The notes under the pieces are model-generated. The model had not been told where the DNA came from. It searched no databases and worked only from the letters and a program-made list of their open reading frames with translations. Below, one piece after another: positions 8,185 to 15,654 of a DNA stretch of 38,221 nt (position 1 is the first letter of the stretch; each line of letters starts with the position of its first letter). This stretch comes from Bradyrhizobium jicamae. Lineage in GTDB: Bacteria > Pseudomonadota > Alphaproteobacteria > Rhizobiales > Xanthobacteraceae. A program made the position numbers and the translations under genes. The stretch is from assembly GCF_001440395.1 (NCBI RefSeq), contig NZ_LLXZ01000217.1, positions 1 to 38,221 of the forward strand, given 5' to 3'.

Positions 8185-8547
8185 ATGGCCGACGTCTGGA
8201 GCATCATCTCAGCCAACTACAAGACGGTGGGAATGACCGTCCCGTCCAATACTCCGTACGTGGCGGTCGATCCCAATCTCTATGAAGGAAGCTGGACAGG
8301 AAAATACTCCGACCAGAAAACGTTCAAGATCACGGTCTCGAACGTCACGGGATTCCGCGCCAAGGTGCAGTACCAGAGCGGTGGCACCAACAAATACCAG
8401 GAAGTGCTGATCAAGGACAATGCGTTTCGGATAGGCGACACCAAGTTCGCGCTGACGGCCAACAATACGGCGCTGATCAAGAACGTCGTGACCGATGCCG
8501 CCAGCGGACAGACTTATCTCGATCAGGCATACGCGAAGCGTTCATAA
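8185..8547 (+). CDS. Unknown 120-residue beta-rich protein of the flagellar locus
   Basis: I do not recognise a named family. The protein has no signal peptide or membrane segment. After a short helix (DVWSIISANYKTVG) it alternates strands and turns: YEGSWTGKYSDQKTFKITVSNV, FRAKVQYQSGG, EVLIKDNAFRIGDTKFALT. This is consistent with a small beta-barrel or sandwich. It begins 12 bases after flaF on the same strand, with a poor ribosome site, so translation may be coupled to flaF. The position between flaF and a FlaG-like gene suggests a role in flagellin handling or the filament, but that is inference from context only. Confidence 0.8.
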   Translation: MADVWSIISANYKTVGMTVPSNTPYVAVDPNLYEGSWTGKYSDQKTFKITVSNVTGFRAKVQYQSGGTNKYQEVLIKDNAFRIGDTKFALTANNTALIKNVVTDAASGQTYLDQAYAKRS

Positions 8548-8620
8548 GCCGCTGGCGCAGCAAAGCCCGCGATCACCGACTGCGTATGCCGGTCCTATCG
8601 CCAAATCGAAACCGAAGCGG

Positions 8621-9001
8621 TCAAGCCTTGCGGTCGGTTGCGCGAAGGCGCTGCGGCGCATCCCTGGTCAGATCGAGGGTGTGGAAATAGGCGCGGCGGC
8701 GCAGCACGGCTTCCTCGGGAAACTGCTTCACGACCTGGCTCGTCTTGACGTCGACGACCTGATAGACGACGGCGCGTGCATCGCGGTCGATCACGACCTG
8801 GTTGGATACCGCAGGATTCGAAATGGAAATGCGGACCGCGGCGGAATCGGTGCCGGCGCGCGCACTTGCATCGACTGCCGAGACGCTCTGGCTCGCCGGC
8901 AGTTCGGTCGCGACCGCATGTTGTGCCGCCTCGCTCACGTGCTGAACGATCGGCGCGGCAACCGGTGCCCCCACCGGTTTGATGTTGAAATCTGTACTCA
9001 T
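8621..9001 (-). CDS. FlaG-like protein
   Basis: 126 residues. The N-terminal 60 residues are Ala/Val/Ser-rich and probably disordered. The second half (VSNQVVIDRDARAVVYQVVDVKTSQVVKQFPEEAVLRRRAYF) matches the compact domain of FlaG proteins, which affect filament length and are found beside flagellin or cap genes. No signal peptide. Start ATG at 9001 has GGAGG about 6 bases upstream. It faces the unknown 8185-8547 gene tail to tail and follows the flgN-like gene at a distance of 158 bases on the same strand. It may be an extension of the flgI operon or a separate unit; no promoter is evident between. Confidence 0.75.
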   Translation of the reverse strand: MSTDFNIKPVGAPVAAPIVQHVSEAAQHAVATELPASQSVSAVDASARAGTDSAAVRISISNPAVSNQVVIDRDARAVVYQVVDVKTSQVVKQFPEEAVLRRRAYFHTLDLTRDAPQRLRATDRKA

Positions 9002-9159
9002 GGCAGCCTCCGGGCTTGCTGCGAGTCAAATCCAACCCCTCATCGGTTGCAATATAGCCGGGCACCCCTCAACGCGGCGTTAGGGAACACGCTGAATCCC
9101 GCTCTGACGCGGCCGCGCAAATTTGGTGAAAATTGTAGATAACCGAGAACGCGCTTCGC

Positions 9160-9663
9160 TTACAGCGAACGGCTGACCGAGAGCGGGGTGATGTTGCGTG
9201 GGCCGGGAGCTGCGCGTTGTCCTGCAGCCGTGTAGGTGCTCGGAATGTTCTTGCGCTGGATTTCGGTGTTGACGCCGCGCACGATGCCTTCGGATACCGC
9301 GTGCGCGGTCGCAAGCACGGTGAGATTGATCTGCAGCATGGCGCGGAAAGTGTCGTGATGGCGGCGCAGGGTGGCCAGCAGCTCCGGCGATACCTGCGCC
9401 AGATATTTTTGCGCGTTCTTCAGATTCTCGACCGCGACCATGTAGCGCCGCGACAGCTCGCCCTTTTTCTCTTCCAGCCGCATCGCCTCGCGCACGTTGC
9501 CGGCGCGCACCAGTTCGGTCTCGCGCTCGATGATGCCGAGCAGCGCGCTCATCACCTCCATCAGCTCTTCCGCGAGCTTGCGCGCCTCGGCCGGCGTCGA
9601 GATCGATCTTGCTGGTGCTGGTGCTGGTGCTGGTGCTGGCTGGGCCTGGGGACGCTGATTCAT
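9160..9663 (-). CDS. FlgN-like flagellar export chaperone
   Basis: A 167-residue mostly helical protein. After a Pro-Ala repeat at residues about 5-16, the sequence AEELMEVMSALLGIIERETELVRAGN, EEKKGELSRRYMVAVENL, LRRHHDTFRAMLQINLTVLATA follows the FlgN pattern of long amphipathic helices that bind FlgK and FlgL. The frame is open to 9798, inside flgJ, but the ATG at 9663 has an AGGA at -12 and starts after the flgJ stop at 9681, so I chose it. Third gene of flgI-flgJ-flgN-like. The client junction proteins are encoded in the flgEKL operon of the same window. Confidence 0.75.
   Translation of the reverse strand: MNQRPQAQPAPAPAPAPARSISTPAEARKLAEELMEVMSALLGIIERETELVRAGNVREAMRLEEKKGELSRRYMVAVENLKNAQKYLAQVSPELLATLRRHHDTFRAMLQINLTVLATAHAVSEGIVRGVNTEIQRKNIPSTYTAAGQRAAPGPRNITPLSVSRSL
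9611..9640 (-). repeat. Hexanucleotide tandem repeat in the flgN-like gene
   Basis: Four perfect GCTGGT units and a fifth ending GGC. On the coding strand they encode alternating Pro-Ala near the N-terminus. Because the unit is 6 bases, slippage would change linker length by two residues without breaking the frame. Confidence 0.9.
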
Positions 9664-9680
9664 GTCGGGTTTCCTTTGGA

Positions 9681-10037
9681 TCAGCCGGCGCGATTGGCTT
9701 GCTGCAGGATCAAGGTGCGGAAGACGTCGTTGGAAATGCCGATGCCACCGGACTTGGTAAAGGACTTCGAGTATTCGTCCGTCAGCATCGAGCGCCAAAC
9801 GCCGGTGCCGGGCGTGTCGCCGAACGGCCCTTCGCCTTTGACGCCGGTGGTCATCTGGGAAAACATCGAGTTGAGGAACATCGCCTCGAACTCTTCGGCC
9901 TTGGCGCGCGTCTTTTTCTGCGCTTCGGGCGAAATTTTCTTGAGTGCGTCGGCGAGCTGCGGGTCGTTACGGCCGTTGATCAGCGAAGTCTTTTTCTTCG
10001 AATATGCGCCGATGCCGTTGATAAGGCTCGTGTCCAT
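9681..10037 (-). CDS. flgJ: Rod-binding protein, FlgJ N-terminal type
   Basis: Corresponds to the rod-capping half of FlgJ only: KTRAKAEEFEAMFLNSMFSQMTTGVKGEGPFGDTPGTGVWRSMLTDEYSKSF is the family core. At 118 residues there is no muramidase domain, as is common in alphaproteobacteria, where peptidoglycan is opened by a separate enzyme. The ATG at 10037 overlaps the flgI stop by one base (TGATG), indicating translational coupling; a GTG one codon upstream is the alternative. The flgN-like gene follows 17 bases later. Confidence 0.88.
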   Translation of the reverse strand: MDTSLINGIGAYSKKKTSLINGRNDPQLADALKKISPEAQKKTRAKAEEFEAMFLNSMFSQMTTGVKGEGPFGDTPGTGVWRSMLTDEYSKSFTKSGGIGISNDVFRTLILQQANRAG

Positions 10038-11161
10038 CACATCACCTCGATGTCGGCCTGGATCGCGCCGGCGGCCTTGATCGCCTGCAGGATGCTGATC
10101 AGGTCGCGCGGACCGATGCCGAGGCCGTTGAGGCCGTCGACGAGCTGCTGCAGCGAGACGCCGTCCTTGACGACGGCGAACTTCTTGCCGTCTTCGCTGA
10201 CGCTGACGCCGGTGCGCGGCGTCACCACGGTCCGGCCGCGCGACAGCGGGTTGGGCTGACTCACTTGCGGGCTTTCTGAAATCGACACGGTCAGATTGCC
10301 CTGCGCCACCGCTACGGTAGCGACGCGAACGTCGCGGCCCATCACGATGATGCCGGAGCGCTCGTCGATCACGATCTTGGCGGCGAGGTCAGGATCGACC
10401 TGCAATTGCTCGATCTCGGTCAGGAAGGCGACGACGTTGCCCTTGAATTCGGCGGGGATCGAAAGCTGCACCGTGGAGGGGTCGATCGGCTCGGCCGTCT
10501 TGACGCCGAGGAAGTCGTTGACCGCCGCTGCGATGCGCTTGGCGGTGGTGAAGTCGGCGTTGCGCAGCGCCAGCCGGACATTGGGCAGGCGATTGAGCGC
10601 GAATTCGATCTCGCGCTCGATGATGGCGCCGTTGGCGATGCGGCCGACGGTCGGAACGCCGCGGGTGATGCTGGCGGCAGCGCCTTCTGCCGCGAAGCCG
10701 GAGATCGCCAGCGAGCCTTGCGCCACCGCATAGACATTACCGTCGGCGCCGAGCAGGGGGGTGACGAGCAGCGTGCCACCGGTCAGGTTCTTGGCGTCGC
10801 CGAGCGCGGACACCGTGACATCCATCCGCGTGCCCTGGGTGCCGAACGCCGGCAGATTGCCGGTGACCATGACGGCGGCGACGTTGCCGGTGCGGATGGT
10901 GGCGCCGCGGATGTTGACGCCCATGCGCTCGAGCATCGCCTGCAGCGACTGCTTGGTGAAGGGAATGTTGTTCAGCGTGTCGCCGGTGCCGTTGAGGCCC
11001 ACGACGAGGCCGTAGCCGATCAACTGGTTCTGCCGCACGCCTTCGATATTGGCGAGGTCCTTGATCCGCGACGTCGCGCCCGCGGATGAGAGCGATAGCC
11101 CCAGCGCCAGCAGCGCGGCGCAGGCCACCCAAATCAGTCTTGCCGAACGGATGCCGGGCAT
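10037..11161 (-). CDS. flgI: Flagellar P-ring protein FlgI
   Basis: Forms the periplasmic P-ring around the rod. A Sec signal peptide is evident (LIWVACAALLALGLSLSSAGA, cleavage near residue 29), followed by the conserved opening SRIKDLANIEGVRQNQLIGYGLVVGLNGTGD. FTKQSLQAMLERMGVNIRG, the ADIQ-type C-terminus (LISILQAIKAAGAIQADIEVM) and the 374-residue length all fit the family. ATG at 11161 has GAGGGGAG upstream. First gene of the minus-strand operon, with a sigma-54 promoter 74 bases upstream, divergent from fliX. Confidence 0.96.
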   Translation of the reverse strand: MPGIRSARLIWVACAALLALGLSLSSAGATSRIKDLANIEGVRQNQLIGYGLVVGLNGTGDTLNNIPFTKQSLQAMLERMGVNIRGATIRTGNVAAVMVTGNLPAFGTQGTRMDVTVSALGDAKNLTGGTLLVTPLLGADGNVYAVAQGSLAISGFAAEGAAASITRGVPTVGRIANGAIIEREIEFALNRLPNVRLALRNADFTTAKRIAAAVNDFLGVKTAEPIDPSTVQLSIPAEFKGNVVAFLTEIEQLQVDPDLAAKIVIDERSGIIVMGRDVRVATVAVAQGNLTVSISESPQVSQPNPLSRGRTVVTPRTGVSVSEDGKKFAVVKDGVSLQQLVDGLNGLGIGPRDLISILQAIKAAGAIQADIEVM

Positions 11162-11235
11162 CCTGTGCTCCCCTCGAGAACTTCCACCCGGACCGCAGGC
11201 GCCACTCCCATGGACTGCGGTCCGCGATTAACTAT

Positions 11236-11250
11236 GCGAGCGCCGTGCCA
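11236..11250 (-). promoter_or_regulatory. Sigma-54 promoter of flgI operon
   Basis: On the minus strand TGGCACGGCGCTCGC: a perfect -24 element (TGGCACG), GG-N10-GC spacing and a -12 element TCGC in place of TTGC. The distance from GC to the flgI ATG (74 bases) matches that for flgE (73). The flgF promoter has almost the same sequence, which strengthens both. Confidence 0.8.
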
Positions 11251-11347
11251 TCTCGCGTTTTCCGAGCAATGCCTTGATATCGCTGAATGTTCGCTGGAGT
11301 CGCGATGCCACGGCGGCTTCACCACGATGGGCGAAACTGCCGCATGT

Positions 11348-11362
11348 CGGCAGATTTTGCCG
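11348..11362. promoter_or_regulatory. Perfect CGGCA-N5-TGCCG palindrome between flgI and fliX
   Basis: CGGCAGATTTTGCCG lies about 100 bases upstream of the flgI sigma-54 promoter and immediately beside the CtrA-like box of fliX. An FlbD-type protein bound here could activate flgI and shut off fliX, as Caulobacter FlbD does with late and early genes. Inference from position and symmetry. Confidence 0.45.
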
Positions 11363-11367
11363 GGCCG

Positions 11368-11386
11368 TTTACGCATCATTAACCAT
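11368..11386 (+). promoter_or_regulatory. CtrA-like box upstream of fliX
   Basis: TTTA-N7-TTAACCAT: one mismatch to the CtrA full site TTAA-N7-TTAAC and a perfect TTAACCAT half-site, ending 45 bases before the fliX ATG. This is a suitable position for a CtrA-activated promoter. Confidence 0.55.
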
Positions 11387-11430
11387 GGGAAGGCGAAGGT
11401 TCGGTCGACTCTCACAACGAGATCACCACG

Positions 11431-11847
11431 ATGCGCATCTACGGACCGAACGGCACCACGCTTGGATCGCCCGCGAGCCACACGCGGCGGACCAGTTCGA
11501 CCGGCTTCTCGCTGCCGGAAACGCCGGCTACGCCCGAAGAGCCGCGCTCGGCCACAGCACCCAAGGCCGCCGGCAACATCGATGCGCTGCTCGCGCTGCA
11601 GGGCGTCGAGGATCCAACCGAGCGCCGCAAGCGTTCGGTCGCGCGGGGCAGGGGCGCGCTCGACGTCCTCGACGAACTCAAGCTCGGGCTGCTCTCGGGC
11701 AACCTCGACGCTTCCACGGTGAACCGGCTGCGCGATGCCGCCGCCAATCTGAAATCCTCCTCCGGCGATCCTGGCCTCGATGCGGTGCTCTCCGAGATCG
11801 AGCTTCGCGTCGAAGTCGAACTGGCAAAGGCCGGACAACGGTTCTAG
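11431..11847 (+). CDS. fliX: Flagellar assembly regulator FliX
   Basis: FliX signals completion of early flagellar structures to the sigma-54 activator FlbD. The 138-residue protein has the family form: MRIYGPNGT start, a poorly conserved Ser/Thr/Pro segment to about residue 45, then IDALLALQGVEDPTERRKRSVARGRGALDVLDELKLGLLSG and a C-terminal LDAVLSEIELRVEVELAK helix. It is divergent from flgI, the same arrangement as in Caulobacter, and carries a CtrA-like box upstream. It faces hxlR tail to tail (34-base gap). Confidence 0.92.
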   Translation: MRIYGPNGTTLGSPASHTRRTSSTGFSLPETPATPEEPRSATAPKAAGNIDALLALQGVEDPTERRKRSVARGRGALDVLDELKLGLLSGNLDASTVNRLRDAAANLKSSSGDPGLDAVLSEIELRVEVELAKAGQRF

Positions 11848-11881
11848 TCCGGTGCATGGCACTGGATGAGAGCGGGGTGAT

Positions 11882-12271
11882 TTACGCCGCGATATCCTTG
11901 CGCGCCGCGTCGTAGCGGCGCTGTGCGTTCAACACTTCCTTCAGATTATTCTCCGCCCATTCGCGCAACGGATCGACCGCATCGGCCAGCGTCGCGCCGA
12001 GCGGGGTGATCGAATACTCGACCGTCACCGGCACAGTTGCGATCGCGCGGCGTCTCATCAATCCGTCGCGTTCAAGCGATTTGAGAACCTGGCTCAGCAT
12101 CTTCTGCGAGATGCCTTCAATGGCGCGGCGTAATGCATTGAAACGCATCGGCTCGTCGCGCACGAGAAGCAGGATTAGCACCGCCCATTTGTCGCCGACG
12201 CGATCGAGGATCTGGCGTGTCGGGCATTCGGCCGAATAGGCGTTCGGGATTTTCGAATTGGCGGCTTTCAC
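11882..12271 (-). CDS. HxlR-family transcriptional regulator
   Basis: A 129-residue winged-helix DNA-binding protein. Typical features: cysteine C16 in SAECPTRQILDRVGDKWAVLIL, the RFNALRRAIEGISQKMLSQVLKSLERDGLM recognition-helix region, and the wing with VEYSITPLGATL. The N-terminal cysteine is the one used for redox or electrophile sensing in several HxlR members. It is divergent from an NAD(P)-binding reductase with a 114-base shared gap, the usual arrangement where HxlR controls the neighbouring oxidoreductase. The signal is unknown. No link to motility is evident. Confidence 0.92.
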   Translation of the reverse strand: MKAANSKIPNAYSAECPTRQILDRVGDKWAVLILLLVRDEPMRFNALRRAIEGISQKMLSQVLKSLERDGLMRRRAIATVPVTVEYSITPLGATLADAVDPLREWAENNLKEVLNAQRRYDAARKDIAA

Positions 12272-12385
12272 GGCGGTTACTCCGGCGTAATCAGGTGACC
12301 CAAAAGTGCTCTCTTAACAGCTACAGTCTTTTCGCTATCTAGTCACCATTGGATACCACATTCGGGTATCGCAAGGGAGACCTCC

Positions 12386-12997
12386 ATGAAAATCGCCGTC
12401 ATCGGCGCGTCCGGCAATGCCGGTTCGCGCATCACCGCCGAACTCGCCCGCCGCGGCCATGGCGTGACCGCCATCGTCCGCAATCCCGAAAAGGTCACCG
12501 CCCAGGCCGGCGTCACGCCGACCAAGGGTGACGTGATGGATCAGGCCGGGCTTGCCCGGCTGGTCACCGGCCATGACGTGGCGATCAGTTCGGTCCACTT
12601 TCTGGCCAGCGACCCGGTCAAGCTGATCGGCGCCGCCAAGGAATCGAAGGTCGGTCGCTACCTCGTCGTGGGCGGCGCCGGCAGCCTCGAGGTGGCCCCG
12701 GGCGTCCGGCTGGTCACCACCCCGGGCTTCCCCGTGGCATACAAGGCGGAGGCCGAGAAGGGCGCCGCCTTCCTCGACCTGCTTCGGGCCGAGAAGGAAC
12801 TCAACTGGACCTTCCTGTCGCCCTCGGCCCTGTTTGTGGCCGGCGAGCGAACCGGCAAGTTCCGCCTCGGGACCGACCAGCTTTTGACCGCTACCGACGG
12901 CAAAAGCTCGATTTCCTTCGAGGACTTCGCAGTTGCACTCGCCGACGAAATCGAGCGCCCGGCCCATATCCGCCAGCGATTCACGGTCGGCTACTAA
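12386..12997 (+). CDS. NAD(P)-binding NmrA/atypical SDR-type reductase
   Basis: A 203-residue single Rossmann-domain protein with a nucleotide-binding GxxGxxG at residues 7-13 (GASGNAG), followed by RNPEK, which favours NADPH. YLVVGGAGSLEV and a C-terminal SFEDFAVALADEIERPAHIRQRFTVGY segment are those of the YwnB/NmrA-like group. It has no complete SDR catalytic triad that I can place, so it may be a redox sensor or a quinone/flavin-type reductase. ATG at 12386 follows GGGAGA. Divergent from hxlR, which probably regulates it. Confidence 0.85.
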   Translation: MKIAVIGASGNAGSRITAELARRGHGVTAIVRNPEKVTAQAGVTPTKGDVMDQAGLARLVTGHDVAISSVHFLASDPVKLIGAAKESKVGRYLVVGGAGSLEVAPGVRLVTTPGFPVAYKAEAEKGAAFLDLLRAEKELNWTFLSPSALFVAGERTGKFRLGTDQLLTATDGKSSISFEDFAVALADEIERPAHIRQRFTVGY

Positions 12998-13152
12998 AGG
13001 GCGGCCCGCCCCGATAGCTTTGCCTGTGCAAGGCCTTGGGGGCGGTACTCCCACGGGGAGGTCCGATATTGTCTGTCACAACCCGCCGCTATATAAGGCC
13101 CGCGCGGACGGACAATTTTCCGCCCCGCCTTGCACGTGAAGATGGGCTGGCC

Positions 13153-13563
13153 TTGGAAAAGTTGAAGAATTATCGACCCTCCGAAAAAGAGCCTTTCATG
13201 AATGACCGCCAGCGCGATTATTTTCGCGCGAAGCTGCTGGCGTGGAAGGACGAGATCCTGAGGGAATCAAAGATTACCCTGCAGACCCTTCAGGAAGAGA
13301 ACGTCAATCATCCTGATCTCGCTGATCGCGCCTCTTCCGAAACCGATCGCGCCATCGAATTGCGCGCCCGCGACCGCCAGCGCAAATTGATCTCCAAGAT
13401 CGACGCCGCGCTGCAACGCATCGAGGACAACACCTACGGCTATTGCGAGGAGACCGGCGAGCCGATCTCGCTCAAGCGGCTGGAGGCTCGCCCCATTGCG
13501 ACGCTGTCGGTGGAAGCGCAGGAACGTCACGAGAAGCGCGAGAAGGTTTATCGCGACGAGTAG
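13153..13563 (+). CDS. dksA: RNA polymerase-binding transcription factor DksA
   Basis: Binds the RNA polymerase secondary channel and, with ppGpp, adjusts rRNA and stress transcription. The coiled-coil tip DLADRASSETD and the LEARPIATL globular part are present. Only the first of the four zinc cysteines of E. coli DksA remains (YCEETGEPISLKRLEARPIATLSVEAQ), as in other rhizobial DksA proteins. Start is uncertain. The conserved lead-in NYRPSEKEPFMNDRQ, equivalent to PYQEKPGEEYMNEAQ of E. coli, lies upstream of the ATG at 13198, so I propose TTG 13153 (136 residues). ATG 13198 gives 121 residues. In Caulobacter-like genomes dksA sits close to flagellar genes, as here. Confidence 0.9.
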   Translation: MEKLKNYRPSEKEPFMNDRQRDYFRAKLLAWKDEILRESKITLQTLQEENVNHPDLADRASSETDRAIELRARDRQRKLISKIDAALQRIEDNTYGYCEETGEPISLKRLEARPIATLSVEAQERHEKREKVYRDE

Positions 13564-13627
13564 GGGACCTGGCGTCTGACCGGGGTGCGGTCGGCGCTGA
13601 AGGTTGCAAAAGAGAAAGCCGCCGCTG

Positions 13628-14413
13628 ATGGACAACATTCTTGCGGCCGCACAGACCATCGCTACTGCCCGCCGCAACCGCGCGCCGCTGGCCTCGCTTT
13701 CCGTTGACCTTGCGCCCGGCGATGAGGCGGAAGGCTATCGCATTCAGCGCGCGGTCCACGACCTGCTGCTGCCGCAGGCAGGCGAACTGGTCGGTTACAA
13801 GATCGGCTGCACCAGCGCGGTGATGCAGCAATATCTCGATATCTCCCATCCCTGCGCCGGCGGGGTGTTTGCCAAGGGCGTTCACGACAGCGGCGCCAAA
13901 CTGCGTTACGGCGACTACGTCCATGTCGGTGTCGAATGCGAGATCGCGGTGCGGCTCGCACGCAATCTTGCGCCATCGGAAGCCCCGTTCACCGCTGAGT
14001 GGATGATGGAGGCGATCGAGGCCTATTTCCCCGCGATCGAGATCGTCGACGACCGCTACGTCAAATGGGAGACGATGGGCGCGCCGACGCTTGTTGCCGA
14101 TGATTTCTTCGCCGCCGGCTGCGTGCTCGGCAAGGGGGTGGCGCGTATCAAGGCGCCGGACCTGCTCAAGGTCAAAGGTCGCGCCCTCGTCAACGGCAAG
14201 GAAGCCGGCAGCGGCACCGGCGCCGACGTCCTCGGCCATCCCCACAACGCGCTGGCGTGGCTTGCCAATCATCTCGCCGAGGAGGGCAAGGGCTTGCACG
14301 CCGGGCAGATCGTGCTGACCGGGAGCCTGGTGAAAACCGTGTGGCTCAACGCAGGTGATACCGTGGAGATGGAGCTCGACGGTTTGGGCACGGTGAAAGC
14401 GTCGTTCAAGTAG
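13628..14413 (+). CDS. 2-keto-4-pentenoate hydratase / FAH-family protein
   Basis: A 261-residue member of the MhpD/FAH-like hydratase family, which adds water to 2-hydroxypentadienoates in aromatic catabolism or decarboxylates related acids. Visible blocks are VGYKIGCTS (about 48-56), VGVECEIAVRLARNL with the metal-binding glutamates, FPAIEIVDDRY, and the C-terminal VLTGSLVKTVWLNAGDTVEMELDGLG. ATG at 13628 follows AGAGAAAG; a TTG at 13604 in frame is less likely. The next gene starts 7 bases downstream, so the two are one unit. No other ring-cleavage genes are in the window, so the substrate is unknown. Confidence 0.85.
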   Translation: MDNILAAAQTIATARRNRAPLASLSVDLAPGDEAEGYRIQRAVHDLLLPQAGELVGYKIGCTSAVMQQYLDISHPCAGGVFAKGVHDSGAKLRYGDYVHVGVECEIAVRLARNLAPSEAPFTAEWMMEAIEAYFPAIEIVDDRYVKWETMGAPTLVADDFFAAGCVLGKGVARIKAPDLLKVKGRALVNGKEAGSGTGADVLGHPHNALAWLANHLAEEGKGLHAGQIVLTGSLVKTVWLNAGDTVEMELDGLGTVKASFK

Positions 14414-14420
14414 ATTCGTA

Positions 14421-15233
14421 ATGGCTGAAAGCGTTCCGTCGGTTCTCGAATCGGATGCCAGGGGCGAGATCGCCGAGATCTATGCCGACATCCGCAAAGT
14501 GCTTGGCACCAGCGTGGTCAATCTGATCTGGCGCAACCTCGCGACCATGCCTGGCGCGCTGCAATGGACATGGTCGACGGTGCGGCCGCTCTATCTCGGC
14601 GATGCGCCGTTGCATGCCGAAGCCGTCAGGCGAACGATCGCGCTGCCGGATTGGCCCGACTTTTCCACCGACACCTTGCTCGCTGCCGGCGTGGACGAGA
14701 CCGAACGCGTGCTGATTCGTGACGTGCTCGACAGCTATCAGCATACCAATGCGCTCGCGCTCGTGGTGCTCTCGGCGCTGCTGGCGCATTACGAGCCGCG
14801 CCCGGTCGAGACGGTGAGGGCCGCCGAGACCGCGCCCAAACCATCCGGCACCAGGATCCCGGAACTGCCGCCGATGGATGCGCTCGATCCCGAAGTGGCG
14901 GCGCTGGTCGAGGAGTTAATTACATTCGGCGAAGACACCAAGCCGCAATTGATCGCGAGCATGTACCGGCATCTCGCTTACTGGCCAGCCTATCTGGCGC
15001 TGGTGCGAACCATGCTGGCGCCGCTGCAGCAGGATGGACGACTGAACGCGCTGACGCTTTCGACTCGCGCGCTTGGGCATGCGCATGGTGCCGTGCTCGC
15101 GTCACAACTGAAACCTGCCGCGCCGCCTGCTACGCTGAAGGGCGCGCTCGCATCCTGCCGCCTGTTTGTCGAGCATCCGATCGCGCGGATGAGCGGTCTT
15201 TGCGCCCTGATTCGGCGCGCGACACCGAAGTGA
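14421..15233 (+). CDS. DehI-like (halocarboxylic acid dehydrogenase family) protein
   Basis: A 270-residue all-helical protein whose opening VLESDARGEIAEIYADIRKVLGTSVVNLIWRNLATMPGALQWTW resembles the DehI group. This group is named after a D,L-2-haloacid dehalogenase but is mostly uncharacterised. The structure appears as two related helical halves: residues about 10-125 and, after a Pro-rich linker near 135-155, about 160-260 with VAALVEELITFGEDTKPQLIASMYRHLAYWPAYLALV. It starts 7 bases after the hydratase stop, suggesting shared metabolism of a 2-oxo or 2-halo acid. I cannot confirm catalytic residues. Confidence 0.7.
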   Translation: MAESVPSVLESDARGEIAEIYADIRKVLGTSVVNLIWRNLATMPGALQWTWSTVRPLYLGDAPLHAEAVRRTIALPDWPDFSTDTLLAAGVDETERVLIRDVLDSYQHTNALALVVLSALLAHYEPRPVETVRAAETAPKPSGTRIPELPPMDALDPEVAALVEELITFGEDTKPQLIASMYRHLAYWPAYLALVRTMLAPLQQDGRLNALTLSTRALGHAHGAVLASQLKPAAPPATLKGALASCRLFVEHPIARMSGLCALIRRATPK

Positions 15234-15237
15234 GGTG

Positions 15238-15642
15238 TCAGCCGTCGGAACACTTCAGCTCGGACTTGTCCCAGAACGCCTTGATCGCGCTGAAGGGGAC
15301 CGTGAGCCGTTCCGGATTTCCGCTGAATCGCATCAGGACGTCGAAGCGGTCGTCCTTGACATTCAACTGGTCGAATTCATTCTGCAGGATGATGGTCATG
15401 TCGTCGGGATATTTCGACTTGAGGCTGGGCGACAGTCTCACACCATCGGCATGGGTGCGGAACGTGAGATTGACCGGCCGCTTGTCCGAGGCGAGCTTGA
15501 GCGTCTCGGCGATCCTCGAGCGCGCGGTCGGCCTGCTGCACGGCTCGGCGAACGCAGGCGAGGCGTGAATAAGGATCGCCATGAGGAGAAGCAGTATCGC
15601 CGCTTGCGGGCCATCCGGCACGCCGCGACATGTCGTTTCCAT
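15238..15642 (-). CDS. SspB-like (ClpXP adaptor fold) protein with apparent signal peptide
   Basis: The body reads like alphaproteobacterial SspB, the adaptor that delivers ssrA-tagged proteins to ClpXP: VNLTFRTHADGVRLS, LKSKYPDDMTIILQNEF, LNVKDDRFDVLMRFSG, then NPERLTVPFSAIKAFWD, in the same order and spacing. SspB is cytoplasmic, but here residues 14-32 form a hydrophobic core with a good cleavage site (HASPAFA, then EPC). The C-terminal acidic linker and ClpX-binding tail of SspB are missing. The mature part starts and ends with a cysteine (C35, C131), which could form a disulfide. ATG at 15642 chosen (134 residues); a GTG at 15654 is possible. Convergent with the DehI-like gene. It may be a periplasmic protein that reuses the SspB fold. 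Confidence 0.72.
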   Translation of the reverse strand: METTCRGVPDGPQAAILLLLMAILIHASPAFAEPCSRPTARSRIAETLKLASDKRPVNLTFRTHADGVRLSPSLKSKYPDDMTIILQNEFDQLNVKDDRFDVLMRFSGNPERLTVPFSAIKAFWDKSELKCSDG

Positions 15643-15654
15643 CACTGCTGCCAC

